Source: Hemerocallis citrina (taxonomy: Eukaryota; Streptophyta; Magnoliopsida; Asparagales; Asphodelaceae). From it: a stretch of DNA of 64,000 nt. The notes beneath the pieces were generated by a model. That model was given only the letters and a program-made list of their open reading frames with translations. It was not told the DNA's origin and did no database searches. This document shows, piece after piece, positions 56,574 to 64,000 of this stretch; position 1 is the first letter of the stretch; every line of letters begins with the position of its first letter. The stretch is taken from NCBI GenBank assembly GCA_017893485.1, contig CM030365.1, positions 49,411,712 through 49,475,711 of the forward strand, written 5' to 3'. A program made the position numbers and the translations under genes.

Positions 56574-59500
56574 TGTAACCCCTGTTTTTTTGTTTTTCGT
56601 TTTCATGGTGTATTTTTCTTCTTTCTTGAGTATTTATACTCTTATTGTATTTTGGACCGTCTATTGGAGTTGTTTTCAATATATATTCATTTTGTTCATT
56701 TTTGATTTTCTTGTGATTGATTTTTCTGTCCTTTGATTTGTTCTTGATCGTTATTATTATTTCGCTCATTATTTGGTTCTTGTTCTCTTATTTTGTTCTT
56801 GGGTGCTCGTGGTGTTTTCGTTGCTAATCCTATTTCTATTCATATTGATTTGACCCCAAATTAACTACCAAAGCCAAATTAGCCTACAATTCCATTTTAA
56901 ATCCTATGCAAATCCTATTAAACCAAATCTCCTACTACTACTCCTAAACTATCCCCAACCTAATACCCACAACCCTAAACTCACCCCCTATATAAACCTC
57001 TCTCCCTCTCTCCTGCCGAAACCCTAACCATAACCCTGTGCAACCCTAACCCCCGATCCCTTCTCTTTGCGCCATCACCCACATCCCGCACATCCCCCTC
57101 CCCTAGCCGCTCCCGACTGCACCCATCTGCCATCCTCCCGATTGCCAGCCAACCCCACCAACCCATTGCACCCGAGAGCTCCACCCCATCAGCTCTTCAT
57201 CTTTGTCCCTCTCTCTTCGTCTCTCCTCGTCCGCCGGCGTCGACAGCAGCAACAGAAGCAGCAGCACCAGCACAAGGCCAGCGCCACCGTGCCACTCCCG
57301 ACCGCTCTCTCTCTCTCTTGGTTTTGCTCGTGCACGGAGTTGCATGTGTGATTGCTTGGTTCGGGATTTTCGTTCGTGGGATTTGTTCGTTGTTGGGATC
57401 CGTTCCCGTTATTCTTGGTGTTCCTTTCATTTTCGGTTAAGGCAAGTAACTTGTACTCAATTTCTTTGTATGATACAAGTCATAAATTCTACTTGTAGTG
57501 TAGTTGGATTCTAGAGACAACTCATGTGTGATGTATGTTGATGAGTATTGTCTCTATAGTGTTATTTGACCATAGTTGCCTCACGACAGAAATTTGATAT
57601 GAAATAACTTAGGTTTTGACCGTTCTTGATGTGATTATATTTGTGAGATAATTATGAGAATTTGTGTATTTATTTGGATCCATGTGATATACTTGTTGTG
57701 GACATGTTATATACCCTATTTCAAGATATTTGGACACTTAGTAGACTCTATAACATGTTTAGTTTTGTTTGGAACGAGTTTCGTATATTGTATGTTGATT
57801 TGTTGTTAAGAGGAAAATCTGTACTTTGTCAGTGATCAGTTTTAATTGGTATTTTAGACCATATTAAGGTCAGTAGTTGAAAATATTTTGTGAACATGAT
57901 TTGTAGAGGATTCTGCCTATTTTTTAACCCTTTTGACGGAACTCAGTTTCGATTCTTGATTTGCGAATTATGTCTATTTTACTACAGAGGTGTATTATAT
58001 TTCCAGATTTCGTTTCTTGATGATTTCGATGACTAAACTATTTTGATACTAGTGCTAAGCAAATTATTTTGATCTGAAATTTTGCAAAGTATTTCTATAT
58101 GTATTTAGGGATTACCCAAAATTTTGGTGGATTTTATTGATGAGTTTTATATACCGTTTCATGCTTGTTTATAAAAACTATACTTACTGATTTTGCTCGC
58201 TGTTCTGTAAAGATTTGTATTTTCACCCTAATTCATTTTCCTGTATGAAAAATATTTATGAAATATAAAAGTTATTTTATTTTGTCTATTTTTATCTCCC
58301 TTTGATGGATCTAGATTTTGTTTCACGGTTTGCGAGATATTATAGCTTTCGTACAGCAGTGTTGGGAATTCCATATTTGCCAAACTATCGTTTCTTGATA
58401 TTTTCTGATTTCTGTTGGCTAAACTAATCTTACTGAAAAATTATGAAACTTTATATTCTGATACTAGACATATATGGGAATACTCCAGATTTTTCCTGGA
58501 TTTATTTGAGGTGTTTTGATGTTGTTTTTCTGACTTTGAATTCGATTTACTGATTTTTGGCTGAACGTATTTTATGGTTTCAAATCAGTTTTGGGTTATG
58601 TTTTTCTAAAACACTATATAACTTATATGTATTCACTAGATTTGGTTGGAAGTCTATTTTCCAGGTTCTTTGACGAATTCAGGTTTCGATATTTTTGGTA
58701 ACGGGAATCGCTGTTTTAGTACTGTACTGTCGTGTTGTCATGAATTAGGAAGTACCCTATTTTGTTCTGTTGTGTGATTAATTAACATCTGTACATGCTC
58801 ATCTGTCATTCTGAACTTATGGATCGACATATCATGCTAGATTTACTCTGTTTCATGCACATACACATTTGTCTGATAATAATTATAAAATGATCAAGCC
58901 GGAGTTTATGGGAAAGATCTAGTAGTGGGAAAGCATAGAAATGTGTACTTAGAAGGGGGCCCGTGTTTCCCATATGATTATCTGTTATCTGTTATTCTAT
59001 ACCCTGTCTACATTACTTCCTATAGGAAGGTGTAGGGAAGAAGAGAACCACTAGGTTCTATCTATCTGTCTGGATCTGTTATCTGATATCTGTCTGAATC
59101 CTGAGTACACGGCCCTATACGATCCCCTACGAAATCTACAAACGTAATTGTTTTGAATGTAGCAACTATGTGATAAAAGGATGGTACATGAAGTGTTACA
59201 TAGTTAGTAATTAATACAAGACTTATAAGAATCTGAATCTGATATCTGTATCTGTATCTGTATCTATATCTGTATCTAGTATCTGAATCTGTTATCTGAT
59301 TTTCTGATCATCTGATTATCTGAGTATCTGTTATTTGTCTTACACTATCACTTGACCCATTATTTGACACTATCTGTATATCTGTCTGTATGCTATTTGA
59401 CTTTTGACACTTGACACATGTTAGTATACCATGCTAGTTGATTCTGCTATACCATGCTATATCTATTTCTGTTATTATTTAGATTTGTTAGTTTTCCTTG

Positions 59501-59975
59501 TACTTGTATCCTGCATTACAAGCGGCCTGTAACTTGCATTGACGGGTACTTATTTTCTTTTTCTTTCTTATGCAATGTATTAATTACAGATCAAGATGAT
59601 CGTTTGCCCGATGGTATTAGAGAAATGAATTATTAGTGCTGGACTTCTTTTGCTATTATTATCTGTTACTTTTGAACAATGTATTTGAGTACTTGGATTT
59701 TATTTATATTTGGGCAATGTGACCCAAGATATTAACTTGATCGGATCTGTTTATTTGAGACTATTGTATTATTGGATTTCAATTAATTTCTGTTGGCACT
59801 TTGTTTTGTTTTGAGATATATATGTCTGTGTGAGAATGATTCTTTTGGCTTCCGACTCTGATTATTCTGAGATTTGTTGTAAAGATTCTGAACAGCTTAT
59901 GGATGATGCAAATCATTCGCTGGGTTGAGCTGCATATCCGTATTTCGTATTCTTTTTGGGAAGCGGGGTGTGACA
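56574..59975 (+). mobile_element. Solo LTR D (T family), target duplication TTCTG
   Basis: 3402 bases from TGTAACCCCTG to GGGGTGTGACA, flanked by TTCTG at 56569-56573 and 59976-59980. Opposite in orientation to LTR E, into which it inserted. TATATAAACC box near 56990, GC-rich segment 57000-57330, AAGGCAAGTA at 57439-57448, and TATCTG repeats at 58978-59090 and 59225-59420. No internal domain. Confidence 0.95.
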
Positions 59976-61002
59976 TTCTGAAAACTAGACTTCCATACGA
60001 TTCCAACACGTATTTACAATACAAAATCCGATAACAGTAACTATGTCAAATACATCATTCTTTACAGGTTATATGTTCAGACAGAAAATCGGCATCAAGT
60101 TATTATATCTTTAGAATTAGCGAAAACTCAATTATAAAATCATCAAAAATATTCTTTAGACTCCTAAACATGTTAACTAACATTCTGGAAATTATCATAA
60201 CATTATTTTAATATTAAATCATCCTTTTAATAGATTGAACATGAAAACATTAAAGAATCTGAAATTCTGGAAATAAAACACAGCAGTACTAAAATCATCA
60301 TAAATTTTGCAATACAACTCGGAATTTAATGATCTTAGATGTTCTGAAAACTAGAAACATAGAGCTCCAACTCTTATTCAGAAAGTTATTTATTTTGAGA
60401 TCAAATACTGGGTCAAAAACGACAGGCAAATTACAGACAGCAAGCAACATACAGATATTTGATGTATTCGATAAAATAAAGTGATTTTTAATAGTCGATA
60501 AATCTTATAATCAGTTATTGGGTGTAATAGCATAGTCAATACAATTAAAAGCACACATATACACTATTTTAATAACAACCAAACATCAATCGATGATTCA
60601 AACATACAACCTACAATAAAAAAGACGGCAGATTATTTGTGCGGTGATTATTTGCATAACCCTATTAACGATACTATATGAGTACATGAATGATTCAATC
60701 TTTGGAGTCAAAAGTGGCACGAAGTCGAGGAGGTTAGCTCGTGTAAACCCTCAATATACTCAACGAAAAAGAAGAACAATATTCGATACGATGAACAATT
60801 GGATCTACTTGCAAGAATTTCAATAAAAACTTGAATTTGATACAAGATTCAATTCAAGAGGAAAGTGACTTGCCTTTAAAAGATTATCCGGGTTAATAGA
60901 GAATAACGGGATTAGGATCTCGGGGGCGACACATGCACACTCATGCACAAGACACAACACAGCAACACAGCAACACAGCAAAAGCTCCAAGAGTTACAGC
61001 AG

Positions 61003-61145
61003 GATCGAACGAACGGTCGAGATCAAGATCAAGATGATCAAAGATCAAAGATCAACGGTTGAGATCAAAAGATCAAAGATCAAAACAGCAACAGCAATAC
61101 TTGGATCCCAAATAGCAAACAACCTCAAGAACACCTAACAGCGAG
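61003..61145 (-). repeat. GATC-dense tract in LTR E
   Basis: About 13 GATC tetramers in roughly 140 bases, as AGATCAAGATCAAGATGATC-like units, between the GC-rich segment and the AAGGCAAGT block (60867-60876, minus strand). Confidence 0.82.
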
Positions 61146-62285
61146 ATCGATCAAGAGCAGCAACGCAGCAACGGCGGCTGGCTCGAGACAGCGGCGGCGG
61201 TGCTCGACGGCAGGATGGGTGGCTCCAGGTGTTCTGCGGTTGACAGGAGACAGGGGCGAGGTTGAGGGTGGTAGCGACTTCAGGACTGGCAGTCGACAGC
61301 AGCTCGAAGAGGGTGCTCTGTTTCGGACGAAAACAGAGGAAAGGAGAGACTCGGCGAAGAAGACGACGGGGCAAAGCTCGGGGTCGATGGGTGACGAGGA
61401 TGGCGAGGAGCAGCGGATGGGTTCTAAAGTCGGGGAAAGAGGAGGATTAAGGCGGTCGAAGAGGCAGTGGGTCGATGGCAACGGCGGGGAAGAGGACTGC
61501 AAGTGCTGCAGTCAGAGGGATCTCGTGACTGGGAGGTTGCGGAACCGAGGAGGACGATGGGATAAGGATGAAGATGAGAGGTGAGGTGGACGGGATGACG
61601 AGGACTGAGTTTTGGAAATCTCAGAGGAAGAAGAGCTGGAAGAAGATGAATAATGGAAGGGTTAGGCGGCGGGGGTAGGGGCAGCACAGTGGAATAGGGT
61701 TAGGGTTAGGTTAGGGTATATATATAGGTAATTAGATGGTAATGGGTTATAGGGTATTATATTAGAATCCAATAGGAAAATGAGATTGGGTTGGGATCCA
61801 ATAAGAATAAGGCTATAGGGTTTTGGATTTTAGATCCAATAGGGGAAAGAGAATAGGATTATAGGGTTTATAAAATATACATATACATTAAACCAAATAA
61901 TGAAATACAAATAAAATAGATATGTTTGGCTTGAAGAAAATAACAAGAATAATGATAACCAAAATGAATATAATAATAATAACAATAACAGTAATAATAA
62001 TGATAACAATAATAGTAGTAATAATCACATTAGATTATATAACAAAATAGGAATTGAGTTTAACAAATTTATGAAAATGATTCAAATTGTAATAATATAA
62101 ATAGTCGATCAATTAGGAATATAAAATAAAGTTAAAATATACTATTATTCGAAGTAAATATAATTTTCGATTCGAAAAGATTTTAATAGAAGGTCCAAAT
62201 CGAACTAAAAACAAAAACGAATTTATAAATAATCAAAATACAGAAAATATTCAGAAAATATGTATTTACGGGAACGGGAGTTACA

Positions 62286-62533
62286 AGATCGATTCCGAAA
62301 GGCCTCCCACAGACCTCGATATCACAATCCTCGTAATACCGATCATCAACCAGCTCCTCTCCTGTTGGTGTTGCCACTAAAAAGACCCTGCCTGGAAAAA
62401 TCTTAGGTTCCACACCTAACACTTTAGCAAAATTGGACGACACAAATGTATGTGAAGAACCAGTATCAAATAAAACCTTTGCTTTTATTCCATTAATCAA
62501 AACATATCCTGTTACATGAAGAATGATACTCAA
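62286..62533 (-). pseudogene. Element U protease, N-terminal part
   Basis: Minus strand: VTGYVLINGIKAKVLFDTGSSHTFVSSNF, an aspartic protease with an intact DTGSS active site, through EVCGRPFGID, where solo LTR E interrupts at 62285. The rest is at 53661-55261. The start upstream is degraded, with stops between gag and protease. Confidence 0.88.
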
Positions 62534-62637
62534 ACCTTCATTTCACTCTTAAACAAAGTCTTATTTAATACATCCAATAAATAAATTAAAATTCTTGCAG
62601 ACCCTGGATCACATCTTCTGAGTTACTGGCATCATCC

Positions 62638-63676
62638 TCAGTCAATGCAAACACTCGCCCTTGGCTCCCATTCACACCATCTCGCACCATCCTTCTTTAG
62701 TTGCGGGTAGTTTGGCCTGGTATGACCATCTCGACCACACTGATAGCAAGTCTGAACCTTTGCTGGCTTGGTGCATGCTGACTTGTAATGGCCTACTTCT
62801 CCACAGTTAAAGCAAGTCATGCCCGGAACTATTGTTGCTTTATGGTTTGGCCCACTAAATCTGCCCTTCTTCACTAGGAGCATCCTCCCACTCTGATTTG
62901 TTGTTGTTAGCCTTTTATTTTTGTTCCAGGTTTCCTGCTTCTTCTGGAACTGATCCATGTCCTCCTCAGTCATGGCTGCCCTCCTGATAAGTTTTTTGAA
63001 CCTCCTGATCCCTAATGGTATCATTCGGGACCTCAAATTCGGCCTCAAGCCATGCTCAAATTTCGTTGCCTTCTTTGCATCGTCAACTACAAGCTCCGGT
63101 GCATACCTCGACAACTGCATGAACTTAGTCTCATACCCACACACTGACATACTGTCCTGCTGCAGGTTCAAGAACTTCATCGCTTTCTTCTCTTGAATGT
63201 CCAAGGGGAAATAGTGATCCCTGAACTCACCAAGAAAATCTTCCCAAGTCACCTGCTCTTCACCAAAGGTCCTTTTTACCGACCGCCACCAGACTCCTGC
63301 ATCTTTTTCCAATTGCATTGTTGGCTGCGGGGGTATCCAGAACCTCAAAGACCATCTCCATCTGCCTTATCCAATCATCAGCCTCATTGGGATTAACTTG
63401 CCCTTCAAAAACCGGCGGCTTCATCCGCTTGAAAGATTCTACTTTCTTGATAGGATCTGCATTAATGGGTATAGGCCCTGCTCCCTGATTCCGAGTCGCA
63501 CTAGCTTCCATAAATGCATTGAGAGTCGGATATAATCTGGCAATCTCTGTCTCTAAATCCACTATGCCCCCGTGGGAACTTTTAGCCCCATCATCATTCC
63601 CACCATTTCTAGTCCTGTGTCCTGCAATTTCACCGAATACTGCAAAACACGTGTAACTGTTAGAGCACCACAACAT
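62638..63676 (-). pseudogene. Element U gag
   Basis: The ATG at 63676 (minus) opens MLWCSNSYTCFAVFG, then DLETEIARLYPTLNAFMEA, VESFKRMKPPVFEG and WIRQMEMVFEVLD. A frameshift near 63320 leads to DAGVWWRSVKRTFG, HYFPLDIQEKKAMKF and ETKFMQLSRYAPEL. It ends with one intact CCHC knuckle CFNCGEVGHYKSAC and a second, CYQCGRDGHTRPNYP, in which the fourth ligand cysteine is replaced. Element V has only one knuckle. Confidence 0.88.
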
Positions 63677-63824
63677 AAATCATATTCACACCAACTGCCC
63701 ATTGCAGAAATGTATTCATATTCAAACCATTCCATTTAGTTTAGTTTCATGTTTAATACTCACACTCCAATTTCCACCTAGGTTCATTCCTTATACCATG
63801 TTTAACATTACTAATTAAAGATGA

Positions 63825-63835
63825 CTCTGATACCA
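63825..63835 (-). other. Element U primer binding site (initiator tRNA-Met)
   Basis: On the minus strand TGGTATCAGAG follows the LTR end after a few bases, the same primer type as element V. Confidence 0.88.
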
Positions 63836-63839
63836 ACTC

Positions 63840-64000
63840 TGTATCACCCCGAATTTTCAATAAATAAAAATCAGAAATAAGTGGCATAATTTCTAGAATC
63901 AACTTCAATTGCAATCATAAATACAGTATCAAATACAGGAAAAATTAAAACTTTTTATTACATCCTTTCCTCTTACAAAACACAGCGGAATTAAATACAT
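63840..64000 (-). repeat. Element U 5' LTR, first 161 bases in window
   Basis: Begins (plus strand) TGTATCACCCCGAATTTTC and matches 39836-39996 with about eight differences. The remaining LTR is beyond the right edge. Confidence 0.92.

Larger units (their letters stand above)
55262..62285 (-). mobile_element. Solo LTR E (T family), target duplication AGATC, with solo LTR D inside
   Basis: The reverse complement starts TGTAACTCCCGTTCCCG (62285) and ends AGCGGGACGTGACA (55262). It is flanked by AGATC at 55257-55261 and 62286-62290. Without LTR D and its target copy it measures about 3617 bases, near LTR A, with which it shares its 5' start. It sits inside the protease gene of element U; the two halves of that gene meet exactly when it is removed. 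It contains TTCAGTTATTCAG tandem repeats (56075-56185) and a GATC cluster. Confidence 0.95.
39836..64000 (-). mobile_element. Tekay-type chromovirus U, multiply interrupted, right end outside window
   Basis: Minus strand: 5' LTR from 63840 rightward, tRNA-Met PBS, gag, protease (split by solo LTR E at 55262-62285), reverse transcriptase, RNase H, integrase, hairpin, polypurine tract, 3' LTR (39836-52175 including two solo LTR insertions). The 3' LTR without insertions is about 4.1 kb. The comparable LTR ends differ at about 8 of 153 positions, making this the oldest element here. Its coding region has many stops. Confidence 0.9.

Overview
This window is repeat-dense plant nuclear DNA, most likely pericentromeric or other heterochromatin of a flowering plant. 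I find no host protein-coding gene, rRNA gene or functional tRNA gene. Almost everything is LTR retrotransposon sequence of the Ty3/gypsy type, in nested layers, with one Ty1/copia-like solo LTR, a LINE remnant, a SINE-like unit and non-autonomous DNA transposon candidates. The species cannot be read from the sequence. Plant origin follows from the lineages (Tat with two RNase H domains, Athila, chromodomain-bearing Tekay/Del type), telobox-like AAACCCTAA motifs and priming by plant tRNA ends.

Layout. (1) 1-16311: a minus-strand Tat-lineage element, dead by several stop codons, with 111-bp tandem repeats at its 3' end. It is split inside gag by a plus-strand Athila element (5085-14957) that keeps two nearly identical LTRs and a 5-bp target duplication AGTCC. 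(2) 16312-26247: a plus-strand Tekay-type chromovirus (here called V) whose 5' LTR is truncated at a junction with the Tat LTR. It carries an unusual coiled-coil reading frame ahead of gag. (3) 26248-30460: two truncated LTRs of a third family (here called T) in opposite orientations. (4) 30461-37213: a rearranged Tekay-type pol with a 668-bp duplication, followed by its 3' LTR. (5) 37214-39835: LINE 3' end, non-coding spacer, a MITE-like element and a CCGGGTC-rich hAT-like remnant. (6) 39836-64000: a minus-strand Tekay-type element (here called U) running off the right edge. Its LTR and protease gene are interrupted by four T-family solo LTRs and one copia-type solo LTR, most with exact 5-bp target duplications.

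Relative ages follow from nesting and LTR divergence counted by eye. U is oldest (about 8 differences in 153 comparable bases), then V (about 30 in 1464), then the Athila copy (about 9 in 1634). Every pol gene here is broken, and most stop codons fit C-to-T change on one strand or the other, as expected in methylated DNA.

The most unusual signals are these. A 7-bp-stem hairpin with hexaloop GRGGAC lies just before the polypurine tract in three Tekay-type elements and twice in the Athila element, with one covarying base pair. The palindrome CAGTCGACTG occurs 14 times in the Athila element, in LTRs and in coding linkers. T-family LTRs carry dense GATC clusters, positionally conserved but copy-specific tandem repeats, and a conserved GC-type splice-donor-like block. 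A 45-bp-arm inverted repeat lies at 51209-51308.
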